From the NCBI GenBank assembly GCA_020632595.1, contig JACKFF010000008.1, positions 62,001-126,000 on the forward strand: DNA of 64,000 nt, given 5' to 3'. The notes below the pieces were generated by a model, which saw only the letters and a program-made list of their open reading frames with translations, did not search any database and was not told the DNA's origin. Numbering within the stretch: the stretch's first letter is position 1; each line of letters begins with the position of its first letter. The position numbers and the translations under genes were made by a program. This DNA is from Nitrospiraceae bacterium (GTDB taxonomy: Bacteria; Nitrospirota; Nitrospiria; Nitrospirales; UBA8639). Of the stretch, positions 1-8,880 are shown in pieces.

Positions 1-2
1 TA

Positions 3-350
3 AAAACCGTCATTGAAGCTGAGAAAAAATTTGTTAAAGAGCATATTGGTCGATGGGTTCCTTTATTTTCAGGAATGTTAAATAGAAAGGCCGATTACGG
101 ATTTTATAAGATTTTGGCTGATTTTACCTCTCATTGGATTGCTTTCGATGTTGCATTTTTAGGGGTAACGCCTCAACCTTATTCAGAAACAGATTATCGC
201 CCTGCCTCATACAATAACCCTGAAGGCCAAAGCTTTGAATGTGGTGCTCAAGATCAAGGAAATGAGCTAAGCCTCCTGATGAGTGAAGTTGGGGCTGATG
301 CATTTTTGGATAAGGAAAGTGGAACATCTGGCCAATCAGGAAATGCATAG
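3..350 (+). CDS. TorD-like molybdoenzyme chaperone, C-terminal part
   Basis: The reading frame is open from the window edge to a TAG at 348-350, so this is the last 115 residues of a longer protein. It contains FVKEHIGRWVPLF and, soon after, FYKILADFTSHWIAFD, the pattern of the TorD/NarJ/DmsD chaperone family near its C-terminus. Family members bind the signal region or apo form of a molybdopterin catalytic subunit and hold it until cofactor insertion. The last 40 residues are polar and acidic and look like an unstructured tail. It lies 116 bp upstream of an NxrC-type subunit, so its client is probably the nitrite oxidoreductase alpha subunit (inference). Only the family call is supported, because the N-terminal half is outside the window. 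Confidence 0.7.
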   Translation, partial: KTVIEAEKKFVKEHIGRWVPLFSGMLNRKADYGFYKILADFTSHWIAFDVAFLGVTPQPYSETDYRPASYNNPEGQSFECGAQDQGNELSLLMSEVGADAFLDKESGTSGQSGNA

Positions 351-466
351 TGAAGGATTGGGTTAAGTCATTTTTGAAAATTAGTTTTAGTGGCGACAGG
401 TTTGAGGAGACAGGTAGTTAGCAGCCTTTTCGGTTTTAATCTTTTATCAAAGGAGGATGCGTCATT

Positions 467-1423
467 ATGAGATTGGTGCAGACGCGTAACAAACGACTGG
501 TGTTTGGCGTTCTTCTGTCTGTCCTGGTGGTGTGTGTAGGTTTGACCATTGGGCAGATTCCGCTGGCCGTCTCGCAGCCGGTGACGATTCCGGTTGGCAA
601 AATTACTGGCCCAATTCCTATGGATGCGGCGAATCCTGTATGGGAATCCGTGCCCGGTATCGTTGCCCCATTAAGTGGGCAGACGATAACTACCCCAATG
701 CACCCGAACATTTCAGTGAAAACTGTGATGATCAAGATGGCAACAAATGGCGAGGAAATCGGCGTTTGGGCCAACTGGGGTGACCAAACATTAAATAACA
801 CCACTATTGGTCCTCAGGATTTCAGAGATCAAGTGGCGGTTCAATTCCCTGTGCAATCTGCAGGCGCACCTCCATTCCAATGTATGGGACAGTCTGGTGG
901 GACGGTCAACATATGGCGTTGGAATGCGGAATGGCAAAAAGATCTTGGAGCTGGCGTGGCCGGTATGTGGGATGTGGACAACCAATATCCCTCCATAGCA
1001 TGGGATTACTACTATGAAGAGCCAGCTGGTGGTGTGACCTATCCTGACCGAATTGGTCGGAGTTTAGGGCCATTTAACCCTGGTATTTGGTCTGGCAACA
1101 TCATGTCCGACCCCAACCTGAGGTTAGGATCTGTCGAAGACTTGAATGCTAACGGTTTTAGTACCTTGACTACCCAAGCGTCCCAAGACGTGGTTGGTAA
1201 TGGATTATGGGAACCATATGGGTCACTGAAAGGTGGATGCTGCAGCGGTCCTACCTGGAGGGTGGTAATGAAGAGGAGTCTCAAGACTCAAGACCCCAAT
1301 GATGTTCAGTTCGCGGCAGGGGCCAGCTTCCCAGTAGCTTTTGCGGTATGGGACGGCTCAAACGTAGAACGTAACGGGATGAAAGGGATTTCGACTTGGT
1401 TTACGGCTCAAATGCCAAACTAA
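467..1423 (+). CDS. nxrC: NxrC-like periplasmic haem-b subunit (nitrite oxidoreductase gamma type)
   Basis: The 318-residue protein has a Sec-type signal (basic residues 1-10, hydrophobic 11-29, small residues near 35) and then a beta-rich domain like the ethylbenzene dehydrogenase/DMSO reductase type II gamma subunits, which bind haem b and pass electrons on from the iron-sulphur beta subunit. In that family the haem is held by a Met and a Lys. Candidates here are Met140 in CMGQ, within a block ending VNIWRWNAEWQKD, and Lys269 in WRVVMKR. Both blocks recur in the paralogue at 7532, which supports their importance. A GGAGG at 450-454 precedes the ATG by 12 bases. A TorD-like chaperone gene lies upstream and a terminator-like hairpin downstream. 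The alpha and beta subunit genes are not in the window, so the nitrite oxidoreductase assignment rests on family and context. Confidence 0.75.
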   Translation: MRLVQTRNKRLVFGVLLSVLVVCVGLTIGQIPLAVSQPVTIPVGKITGPIPMDAANPVWESVPGIVAPLSGQTITTPMHPNISVKTVMIKMATNGEEIGVWANWGDQTLNNTTIGPQDFRDQVAVQFPVQSAGAPPFQCMGQSGGTVNIWRWNAEWQKDLGAGVAGMWDVDNQYPSIAWDYYYEEPAGGVTYPDRIGRSLGPFNPGIWSGNIMSDPNLRLGSVEDLNANGFSTLTTQASQDVVGNGLWEPYGSLKGGCCSGPTWRVVMKRSLKTQDPNDVQFAAGASFPVAFAVWDGSNVERNGMKGISTWFTAQMPN

Positions 1424-1481
1424 GTTCATCCTTTTTTTTCATCAGGTCCTTGATCATATAGGACGATAGCTAAGCCTGAAG

Positions 1482-1532
1482 ACCTCCGGTAATGGACTCC
1501 AGTAATGGGGAAAGTTGCCGGAGGTTTTTTTA
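1482..1532 (+). terminator. Rho-independent terminator-like hairpin after nxrC
   Basis: An 8-bp inverted repeat (ACCTCCGG at 1482-1489, CCGGAGGT at 1518-1525) closes a 28-base loop and runs directly into a T tract. It sits about 60 bases after the nxrC stop and would separate nxrC from the radical SAM gene. The long loop is the weak point. Confidence 0.6.
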
Positions 1533-1673
1533 TAACCACATTTTTTCGAATAAATGTGTATGCGATAAGGCAAGAAAAGGCTAATTGTTGCATTAAAGAG
1601 AATGGGACGTGTATAAATTTAAGATAGTAATCTTTTTTTCTCCTTATTATCCCCATTACCTGGGAGCCGCATT

Positions 1674-3446
1674 GTGAAAATTTCACTTTTATTCCCTCCT
1701 AGTTGGCATCCCTCTCAGCCTTATTTGAGTGTTCCCTGTCTTTCAGCCTTTCTTGAAAAATCTGGTGTTCCAGTTCATCAGCAACGAGATTTAAATATTG
1801 AGTTGCTTGATAGGGTGTTAACTAAAGGCTTTGGTTTAGATATTTATCCACGGTTAGTTGATTTGGTGAAAAAACTGGAAGTATCGGTTTCTGGAGATAC
1901 CGGTTACGGGAGTAAGGAGCATTATGCTCGTGTTGTTGAATCACTTGACCGGTTTCCTTATCTCATAGATGAAATCGAACCCGTTAAAGCCTCTTTGCGT
2001 GGAGAAGAGTTTTATGACATTGAGCGTTACCGAGAATGTCTTTTTTTAATTGATCGGTGGCTGGAAGTCGTATCTTCTCTGTATTTTCCGACCAGGATAA
2101 CGGTGGTAGACAACCAATTTTCATATTCAATCTATTCATCACGAGAAATTCTTCAAGCTATACACGATGAAAACCAAAATCCATATCTTGAGCTTTATCG
2201 AAAATTTTTCCTTCCTGATTTTGGGCAAGATATTCCAAACTTTGTTGGAGTCTCTATTACGGCAACCTCACAGATTATCCCGGGTTTAACTCTGTGCAAA
2301 TTAATTAAGGAAATTCATCCTGAGGTTCATGTAACTGTCGGGGGTAGTATTTTTACCAGGCTGGTAGATAATCTCAGACGGTGTGATCGGTTATTTCAAT
2401 TGACTGATGATTTTATTGTGTTTGAAGGTGAGACCGCCCTTTTGGAATTGATACATCAGCTAGACGGGAAAAAGGATTTCACGAAAGTGCCGAATCTTAT
2501 TTGGCGGCAAGATGGAAAAATAATAGTAAATCAACCCTTCTACTCTGAAAACCTTGCCGACCACCCAGCCCCAAATTATGACGGGTTTCCCTTGAATGAC
2601 TATTTAGCCCCTCATACGGTGCTGCCTGTTCAATTTTCTCGAGGTTGCTATTACAAAGACTGTGCCTTTTGTGCCCTGACTTTGGATCATCAAAATTTCC
2701 GGCAAAAGGACCCGATAAAAGTTGTGGATGAATTGGAAGCGCTGTCCCATAAATATGAAACACCGTACTTTTTCTTTACGGATGAATGTCTGGCCCTCTC
2801 GCCAACCAAGCGATTGTGTAAGGAGCTCAATCATCGAGGATTGGGTTTACAATGGACGGCCGAGTTGCGATTTGAAAAGAATTTATCTCGTGAGTTACTT
2901 ACCTCCATGCGGGAGGCAGGCTGTCAGAAAATCGTCTTTGGCCTGGAAACCTATAATGCCCGGTTGATGGATTTTATGGTGAAGGGGATTACACAAGAAA
3001 ATGTTGATCGGATCTGTTCCGATTGTGTTGATCTTGGAATTGCGGTGCATTGCTATGTGATCGTTGGATTTCCGACCGAAACAGAAGAAGAATCGTTAGA
3101 AACATTGAATTTCATTGTCAATAATACGAAGCTACATTCCTCCTATGGGTTTTCCTGTCAACCGTGTTTGTTTGATTTGGAAAAGGAAGCCCCTATTATG
3201 AGCGATCCAGCGGGATATGGGATTCAAAGAATTATGCGACCAGCCTCTGAAGATTTGAGCTTAGGGTTCTTTTATGAAGTAAAATCGGGAATGACTCCTG
3301 AGCAGGCTGAAAAAGTATATCAATATGTGTATGAAAAGATTAGCGAAGTTGTGTGTGAATTACCCTTTAATTACTCTATGGCGGATGGGTTGTTATATAT
3401 CGCCAGACATAACAAAGAGCTTGAGGTAGAACCTTCCAGGGTGTAG
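1674..3446 (+). CDS. B12-binding-type radical SAM protein
   Basis: The protein has 590 residues from a GTG start. The N-terminal part starts like other cobalamin-binding-domain radical SAM proteins (KISLLFPPSWHPSQPYLSVP), and a Rossmann-like stretch near 190-225 reads GVSITATSQ then VTVGGSIF. The radical SAM cluster motif is SRGCYYKDCAFC at about 322-333, with CX4CX2C spacing; the X4 variant is known in this large subfamily. Downstream are the expected FFFTDE and KIVFGLETYN segments of the TIM barrel, then VIVGFPTETEEE. Such enzymes use SAM and often cobalamin for methylations and difficult radical rearrangements, but the substrate here cannot be read from sequence. A membrane protein gene follows after 69 bp, so the two could be cotranscribed. 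Confidence 0.75.
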   Translation: MKISLLFPPSWHPSQPYLSVPCLSAFLEKSGVPVHQQRDLNIELLDRVLTKGFGLDIYPRLVDLVKKLEVSVSGDTGYGSKEHYARVVESLDRFPYLIDEIEPVKASLRGEEFYDIERYRECLFLIDRWLEVVSSLYFPTRITVVDNQFSYSIYSSREILQAIHDENQNPYLELYRKFFLPDFGQDIPNFVGVSITATSQIIPGLTLCKLIKEIHPEVHVTVGGSIFTRLVDNLRRCDRLFQLTDDFIVFEGETALLELIHQLDGKKDFTKVPNLIWRQDGKIIVNQPFYSENLADHPAPNYDGFPLNDYLAPHTVLPVQFSRGCYYKDCAFCALTLDHQNFRQKDPIKVVDELEALSHKYETPYFFFTDECLALSPTKRLCKELNHRGLGLQWTAELRFEKNLSRELLTSMREAGCQKIVFGLETYNARLMDFMVKGITQENVDRICSDCVDLGIAVHCYVIVGFPTETEEESLETLNFIVNNTKLHSSYGFSCQPCLFDLEKEAPIMSDPAGYGIQRIMRPASEDLSLGFFYEVKSGMTPEQAEKVYQYVYEKISEVVCELPFNYSMADGLLYIARHNKELEVEPSRV

Positions 3447-3515
3447 GTAAGATATACAGGATAAAAATCTAGCTATTTTTTTGCGCATGTGCGTCACTAT
3501 CTGAAGTTCAAAAAA

Positions 3516-4628
3516 ATGATTTCTACTACTGAAAAGAACCAGGAAAGAATAGACAGCCCGGGGCTTCTTTTTGAATGGGGTCTCAAGAGTTTGTTATTCG
3601 CGGCATTTTTTGAATTGGTGCTGTATCGGCTGGTTTCACGGTTGGGTATGCATCTTGGCAAATTGGCTGAGAAATATGAAGCGGTCAGGATCGGATTTCG
3701 CACACTCTCTTCATTAGGATTTGTCCTGTTGAATATGACGGCCATTCTGGTTTTTCTGATTTTGGGTATTTTGCTAGTTCAAAAATTACGGACAAAGTTG
3801 TGGGTAGGAGAGTGGGATAAGGTTGTTATTCCATTGGCGGCCTTATTGGTAGCTTGTACTGTGGGTTATTTATTCTTTCCTCCGGTCATGGTCGGGACCA
3901 TTGTTTATAATATTCTGGCATTTGGGTTGATCGTTTTTCTGGTTTTGGAGTATTGGGCTACTCACCGAGTTTTGAGTCAACGCCTTATGGTGGGTAGTTT
4001 TTTTCTAGGTATAAGCGGATGGCTGTATTATCAGACAATGTCAACGACTTATGGATGGCTCAATATTTTTGATGCTCCCCCGCTTGTGCATGAAGGGAAT
4101 AGGCTTGGGGAAGCACTAATGGTTCTTTCAAGCATCCTGGTGTTTTGGGCCTATGGAACCACTTCAATTATTACCAAAAACAAGCAACAACGCCGGTGGG
4201 GATTAACCTTGGTTGTTAGCGGGGGCAGTGCTTTTGTCGTCCTCTTGTTCATGGATTTTTTCCTTTCTTTATGGAATCCTGAAATGGCGAAAGAAGTTAG
4301 GAAGGCTGGAGAGGGGATAGGCTGGATTTTTCAAATGGGAATGGGCTATACCTTTTATCTTCCTTTTGCATTTTATGTGTTGGGATTTACCTGCTGGGCG
4401 TATACCGTGATTAAGTTGGTCTTGATTGGTCGATTAGCAGGATATGGGCTAGGTCTCATGTTTATGGCAGGCTATGCGCTCCAATTGTCACATTTGACCT
4501 TGATGGTAGTGCTTGGGTTAATGTTGTTGAATATTGATAAAAAAGGAACTTTAGGAAAAATTCGTAAGAGAACCCAAGATGGGGTAGTCTATCAACCAAT
4601 TCGTCCCGTTTACGGGCAAACACAGTAG
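3516..4628 (+). CDS. Polytopic membrane protein of unknown function
   Basis: About 370 residues with roughly nine hydrophobic segments spread over the full length, separated by short basic or polar loops, so it is an inner-membrane protein. I recognise no family and see no CXXCH, quinone-site or transporter motif. Aromatic residues are common near the membrane edges, including a WLYYQTMSTTYGWLNIF stretch and a late FYLPFAFYVLGFTCWAY segment. The start is uncertain: the frame is also open to a GTG at 3489, but neither start has a strong ribosome site, so I chose the ATG at 3516. It lies between the radical SAM gene and a TPR gene that begins 15 bp after its stop, which suggests one transcript reaching toward tatA. 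Confidence 0.6.
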   Translation: MISTTEKNQERIDSPGLLFEWGLKSLLFAAFFELVLYRLVSRLGMHLGKLAEKYEAVRIGFRTLSSLGFVLLNMTAILVFLILGILLVQKLRTKLWVGEWDKVVIPLAALLVACTVGYLFFPPVMVGTIVYNILAFGLIVFLVLEYWATHRVLSQRLMVGSFFLGISGWLYYQTMSTTYGWLNIFDAPPLVHEGNRLGEALMVLSSILVFWAYGTTSIITKNKQQRRWGLTLVVSGGSAFVVLLFMDFFLSLWNPEMAKEVRKAGEGIGWIFQMGMGYTFYLPFAFYVLGFTCWAYTVIKLVLIGRLAGYGLGLMFMAGYALQLSHLTLMVVLGLMLLNIDKKGTLGKIRKRTQDGVVYQPIRPVYGQTQ

Positions 4629-4642
4629 TTAGGATACCTGAA

Positions 4643-5458
4643 ATGGAAGAACAAAGAGCTGGAAGCCAAACAATGGATCCGCAGTCGGGGGAAACGACCA
4701 CAGAAGATCGCCCCTTAACGGTTGATGAGGAAATTGCTGAGATTGAAAAGTTACTGAGCGAGGAACCGGACGACTTTCAAGCGCGGTGTCGACTGGGTGA
4801 GCTGTATTTCAATAAAGGACGGATGGATGAAGCACTGGCAGAGGTAAAGAAATCCATTGAGATGGCAGAGGGCATTCGGATAGAAATGGATCGGTCTCTG
4901 GCCATGTACTACTCGAATCTTGGAACGATTTATGGAACGAAAGGGATGTTGGATGAGGCCACGGCTCAATTCAAACGAGCCCTGGAACTAAACCCCTATG
5001 ATGTTCTTGCACTCTTTAATGTCGGCCGACTCTATAATGACAAAAATGAATTTCTGGAGGCCAAAGAGTATTTCGAACGTCTAATCGAAATTTCCCCTGA
5101 AGATCCGATTGCTTGGTATAATTTGGCTGGAGTCTATGAGAAATTGGATGATCCCAATATCTCCGACTTTAACACGTTAGACATGGCTATGCAGGCTTAT
5201 ATGAAAGTCCTACAGTTTGATCCGAGTCATTTGGAGTCGAGCTTTAAGCTCATGGAAATTGCACTAAATCTGAAGAAACCTGATATGGCAGTGAAGATTA
5301 TGGAAGATGCCGTTGAAAATAATCAGGATGAACCATTGGCCTATTATAATCTGATTAACACCTATGAAAAGTGTAAGATGTTTGAGCAGGCGGAAGAGGC
5401 CAGAAATCGTCTCAAGGATCGGTTTAACAAGCGTTCGCGTGAAACGGTAAAAAAGTGA
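4643..5458 (+). CDS. TPR-repeat protein
   Basis: A soluble 271-residue protein with no signal peptide. Tetratricopeptide units are clear from about residue 45 on: one reads ARCRLGELYFNKGRMDEALA, and later ones contain YYSNLGTIYGTKGMLDEA, ALFNVGRLYNDKNEFLEA and AWYNLAGVYEKLDD. I count about five to six units, with an acidic leader in front and a basic tail behind. TPR arrays are protein-binding scaffolds and no catalytic motif is present. The gene starts 15 bp after the membrane protein gene and ends 22 bp before tatA, so it could scaffold a membrane assembly made by these neighbours (inference). Confidence 0.75.
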   Translation: MEEQRAGSQTMDPQSGETTTEDRPLTVDEEIAEIEKLLSEEPDDFQARCRLGELYFNKGRMDEALAEVKKSIEMAEGIRIEMDRSLAMYYSNLGTIYGTKGMLDEATAQFKRALELNPYDVLALFNVGRLYNDKNEFLEAKEYFERLIEISPEDPIAWYNLAGVYEKLDDPNISDFNTLDMAMQAYMKVLQFDPSHLESSFKLMEIALNLKKPDMAVKIMEDAVENNQDEPLAYYNLINTYEKCKMFEQAEEARNRLKDRFNKRSRETVKK

Positions 5459-5480
5459 TACCCCAACAAGGAGAGGTACC

Positions 5481-5807
5481 ATGTTTGGAAGCTTAGGATT
5501 TACAGAATTAATTCTCATCCTCATGATTGTGCTGATCATTTTTGGGGCGGGAAAATTACCCCAATTAGGGGAAGGGGTTGGAAAGGCGATTAAAGGGTTC
5601 AAGAAATCTGTTCAAGAGGCAGAGGCGTACGACCTAGACCCTCAGGCACAGGCGGAAAATTCAGCATCGGCCAACCAGGGTAGTAATGCCCAACCTCAAA
5701 TTTCACAGCCTATGCATACCGCCCCGTTAGAAAAGGGTTCTCCAGTGCCGCCGGCAGCAGTCCAGTCGGCTCAACCGGAACAGGTCCCTGCGTCATCTAA
5801 GGCCTAA
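5481..5807 (+). CDS. tatA: Sec-independent twin-arginine translocase subunit TatA
   Basis: The 108-residue protein opens with MFGSLGFTELILILMIVLII, the short N-terminal transmembrane helix of TatA/E. FGAGKLPQLGEGVGKAIKGFKKS follows, with the conserved FG hinge and amphipathic helix. The rest is a Gln/Ala/Pro-rich tail, as usual for TatA. A good ribosome site (AAGGAG) precedes the ATG. TatA oligomers form the channel through which folded cofactor-loaded proteins cross the inner membrane, and molybdoenzymes are typical clients. tatB and tatC are not adjacent in this window. Its place between NxrC-type genes fits export of respiratory proteins, but this link is inference. Confidence 0.93.
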   Translation: MFGSLGFTELILILMIVLIIFGAGKLPQLGEGVGKAIKGFKKSVQEAEAYDLDPQAQAENSASANQGSNAQPQISQPMHTAPLEKGSPVPPAAVQSAQPEQVPASSKA

Positions 5808-5895
5808 TTCTCTTCTATAATGGTTAGGGGCCATAATCTTCTCCGTGGTGATTGGACGGGATTTTTTGAAATGAACCTTGAAGGGTGAATTGTTT

Positions 5896-7149
5896 ATGAG
5901 TACTGAGACCGCGTTAGAAATCGGAGTGATTGAAACCTTTGCCGGCAATGGAAAATCTCGCAGTACGGGCGATGGAAAGCGAGCGGTGAAATCTGGAATT
6001 CCACTGCCAAACCATATTACGGTTGATCGGGATGGTCGGTTTCTCTACATTGCCGAATCTGGTTCTGACCGAATCAGGCGAGTGGATATGGAAACAGGCC
6101 TTCTGCATAACTTTGCAGGGACCGGCGAGACATGTTATAGCGGCGATTACGGACCTTGTGGGGAAGCTGGGCTTTACCTTCCATTGGATGTCTTGTGTGA
6201 TTCGCGCAATCATATATATGTCTGTGATTCAGGCAGCAATCGAATTCGAAAAATTGACGCAGATACTGGAATCATTACAACCATCGTCGGGACGGGGCAG
6301 TGGGGATATAATGGTGATGGGCCTGCCTTGGAGTGCAATTTAACTTATCCGGCAGCCATAGCGATCGACGATCAGGATCATCTTTACATTGCAGACACTC
6401 AAGCCCATCGCATTCGGCATTATAATCCTGAGACAGGAATGCTTACGACCATCGCCGGGTGTTGGACAGCAGAAGATGATGAGCGCGTGAGCCCTCTGAC
6501 AGCACAAAATCTAATTGTTCTTTCTGGCGATGCGATTGGAATAGATTTTAGTAACGATGAGGGGTTACTGCGTCCACGTTGTTCAGATGGACTAGATTTA
6601 TCGTTATATCTTGACGATGGCAAGTCGGCCTTGGAGTGCAAGTTGTATGACGTGGTCGATATCGATGTGGACAAACATGGAGACCTATATATCACTGATA
6701 AGGGAACAAACCGCATTCGAAAACTAGATCGGAAAACGGGCATAATGTCCACCGTTGCTGGGATCTGCCGCTATGGATTTGACGGCGATGGAAAGTTAGC
6801 GGTGAAATCCATGCTTAATGTCCCGGAGGGCGCTGTGGTGGACTCAGATGGAAATGTGTATATATCCGATTCCATGAATCACCGGGTACGAAAAGTTGAT
6901 TGCCAGACCGGTATCATTACAACCATCGCGGGGAATGGCGATAGTGGCTACGATGACAAAAATATGGGTGGGTGCGGTGCTGCGCGCTTTGTGGCAAAAG
7001 AAGACGCTGGGATGCTGAAACATGGAGATGGCCTTATTGCCATTGAGGCGATTGTGAACACTCCAGCTGGCTTGACCTTGGACTCAAAGGGATATTTGTA
7101 TATTTGTGAACGGAATGAAAATAAAATTCGTCGGGTGAAATTACGATAA
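5896..7149 (+). CDS. NHL-repeat beta-propeller protein
   Basis: Six NHL repeats fill the protein. Each has the form (Y)I-D/E-x-x-x-x-R-I-R-(K/R)-x-D-x-x-T-G followed by a GxGxxGYxGDG-type stretch, for example YVCDSGSNRIRKIDADTG and YITDKGTNRIRKLDRKTG. The array should fold as a six-bladed propeller. An insert at roughly residues 185-230 interrupts the regular spacing between blades three and four. No signal peptide is seen. The frame opens at a TTG at 5878, but the ATG at 5896 has a purine-rich site (GAAGGGTGA) at the right distance and gives the start MSTETALEIG. NHL propellers bind proteins or small ligands, or in some cases are enzymes; nothing here points to a catalytic role. It follows tatA by about 90 bp. 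Confidence 0.8.
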   Translation: MSTETALEIGVIETFAGNGKSRSTGDGKRAVKSGIPLPNHITVDRDGRFLYIAESGSDRIRRVDMETGLLHNFAGTGETCYSGDYGPCGEAGLYLPLDVLCDSRNHIYVCDSGSNRIRKIDADTGIITTIVGTGQWGYNGDGPALECNLTYPAAIAIDDQDHLYIADTQAHRIRHYNPETGMLTTIAGCWTAEDDERVSPLTAQNLIVLSGDAIGIDFSNDEGLLRPRCSDGLDLSLYLDDGKSALECKLYDVVDIDVDKHGDLYITDKGTNRIRKLDRKTGIMSTVAGICRYGFDGDGKLAVKSMLNVPEGAVVDSDGNVYISDSMNHRVRKVDCQTGIITTIAGNGDSGYDDKNMGGCGAARFVAKEDAGMLKHGDGLIAIEAIVNTPAGLTLDSKGYLYICERNENKIRRVKLR

Positions 7150-7531
7150 CGAGGCTAATCTGATTTTTCAGTAGAGTTTGGCTGTATTCGGTGCAGCCAC
7201 TCCTGCCCCAGTGAGACAAATAATTGTTGCCCCACTTATCAGATCTAATCTATATCATTTGTTTCGTTTCTCTCCTCATACCCTGTAGGTGGGACTCTGT
7301 CATTTTTCGTTGGTCATTTTTGGTCGAAATTCCTAAAAGCGTCTTTCCGATTTGTTTTTGGCGCCGTTCAGCTTGCAAGATGGTATAGGTCTCTAATTCG
7401 AAAAACATGCATTCAATTAGAGAATAAGATTGAATGTAATCGCAAGTGTCTCTGTAATAATGAACTGATTTTTTCTCATTCTTGAAATATCATTGGCATT
7501 GAATCTTTAAAAATTCCAAGGAAATCGAGGA
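7150..7531 (+). other. Intergenic stretch, no gene recognised
   Basis: About 380 bases separate the NHL gene from the NxrC-like gene. No frame carries a convincing protein and I see no clear hairpin. It becomes AT-rich over the last 150 bases, so it probably carries the promoter for the NxrC-like/cytochrome operon, though no site stands out. Confidence 0.4.
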
Positions 7532-8410
7532 TTGAACACAATTCACGCAAAAAAACGGTTTATTTTGTTTGGGGTTTTTGCGGTGGTGGTTTTATTCGGA
7601 TTGACTTGGTATCAAGTTCCCCTGGTCAGTTCCCAGGGCATGGTTGTCCTGGCCCATTTTTCAAAAGGGGATGTGCCCTCTCATCCTTCCGATTCAGCGT
7701 GGGAGACCGTAGCTCCCCTCCCTGTTCCCCTCAGTGGCCAAATCATTACCAGACCGGTATGGCCGGAACCCAGTGCGAGAGCCCTCTCTATCCGATCAAT
7801 TCATAACGGAAAAGACATCGCGTTTTTGCTGGAATGGCAGGATGCAACAATTAATGAATCGTTGACGCCTGGGGTCTTCAGGGATGGGGTTGCCGTGGCC
7901 CTGCCTTTGGGAGATGCACCGGCCTTTTTTTGCATGGGCCAACTGGATCATTATGTGAATATCTGGCATTGGAAAGCAGATTGGCAAAGCGACGTGGATC
8001 GGCGTGCCGAGCGAGCCAAAGAATCTAAGCGTGGGGAATCAGGTCCTCGCCGGTTTGAAGTGATCCCGCGTCGGCCCTCATCGGTCGAGGACCTCGTGGG
8101 AGGAGGATTTAGTACCCTAACTAGCAAAGAACAGCAGGGACGAATCCAAGGACAAGCAGAGTGGAAAAATGGCCTATGGCGAGTGGTCATGAAACGGCCT
8201 CTGACGTCTGTGGGAGACGATCTGGACAATGAAGCGATGCTGGTTCCAGGACGAATGCAAGCCATAGCCTTTGCCGTTTGGAATGGAGAAAATAAGGAGC
8301 GGAATGGGCAAAAATCTGTTGCCTCCTGGATGCAATTACTTATTGATCCTGTTCAGTCCTCATCTCAAAGTGGGGCAGGAGGGATTGAATCCACGCATAG
8401 CCCGTCATGA
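7532..8410 (+). CDS. Second NxrC-like periplasmic haem-b subunit
   Basis: A 292-residue paralogue of the 467-1423 protein. It shares the signal-anchor start (hydrophobic 10-28), PxxxAWExVxPLxVPLSGQ, CMGQ followed by VNIWHWKADWQSD, SSVEDL, GGFSTLT, LWRVVMKRPL and a final AFAVWNGxNxERNGxKS. The putative haem ligands are kept (Met135 in CMGQ, Lys221 in VVMKR). The segment between the two ligand blocks is shorter and rich in Arg/Lys/Glu, replacing the Tyr/Pro-rich insert of the first copy. The start is TTG, chosen because AAGGA lies nine bases upstream. It overlaps the frame of the following PDZ gene and heads a row with two pentahaem cytochromes, so it may serve a different electron-transfer complex from canonical NxrC (inference). 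Confidence 0.75.
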   Translation: MNTIHAKKRFILFGVFAVVVLFGLTWYQVPLVSSQGMVVLAHFSKGDVPSHPSDSAWETVAPLPVPLSGQIITRPVWPEPSARALSIRSIHNGKDIAFLLEWQDATINESLTPGVFRDGVAVALPLGDAPAFFCMGQLDHYVNIWHWKADWQSDVDRRAERAKESKRGESGPRRFEVIPRRPSSVEDLVGGGFSTLTSKEQQGRIQGQAEWKNGLWRVVMKRPLTSVGDDLDNEAMLVPGRMQAIAFAVWNGENKERNGQKSVASWMQLLIDPVQSSSQSGAGGIESTHSPS

Positions 8411-8421
8411 GGAACCCAATA

Positions 8422-8880
8422 ATGAACAAGATGAAATCTACAGGCGGAATGCAATGGTTCTTAGTATGTTGGTGCCTGTGGTTTGGATTGATGGTTCTTC
8501 AAGGAGAAGCGCTTGGGCAATCGCCCAGTGAGAATATGACCAATGAAAAAGCCATGATTTTAGCCGAAAAATTTGGCATCGATGTGGGGGAAGTAGATGA
8601 GGAGGTCAAGAAAATTCTTGGATTGACCAAGGCTGAAGGAGTTGTAGTGTATGCCGTCATAGGAGGGTCTCCGGCTGAATTGTCTGGCATAAAGGTGAAA
8701 GCGATCATTAAGGAAGTGGATAAATATGAAATTCAAACCCTTGTAGATTTGGGAACAGCTTTGGAGCAGACGCTCCCCACAAAGAATTTTACTGTTGCTA
8801 CCTATGAACCAGCGGATCCTGATAATCAAGGGGTTACAGGTGGACTTAATTTCCATTTTGTACGAATTCTTCAGGACTAA
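8422..8880 (+). CDS. Exported PDZ-domain protein
   Basis: About 152 residues. The N-terminus is basic, then hydrophobic (WFLVCWCLWFGLMVL), and ends in a cleavable-looking GEALGQ, so it is exported. The remainder is one PDZ-like domain: LGLTKAEGVVVYAVIGGSPAEL, then SGIKVKAIIKEVDKYEI and QTLVDLGTAL, the core seen in HtrA-type proteases, but with no protease domain. An earlier in-frame ATG at 8407 overlaps the previous stop as ATGA; 8422 is preferred because GAGGA lies eight bases upstream. PDZ domains bind C-terminal peptides, so it may be a periplasmic assembly or quality-control factor for its neighbours, the NxrC-like subunit and the cytochromes. The next gene starts at the base after its stop. 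Confidence 0.65.
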   Translation: MNKMKSTGGMQWFLVCWCLWFGLMVLQGEALGQSPSENMTNEKAMILAEKFGIDVGEVDEEVKKILGLTKAEGVVVYAVIGGSPAELSGIKVKAIIKEVDKYEIQTLVDLGTALEQTLPTKNFTVATYEPADPDNQGVTGGLNFHFVRILQD

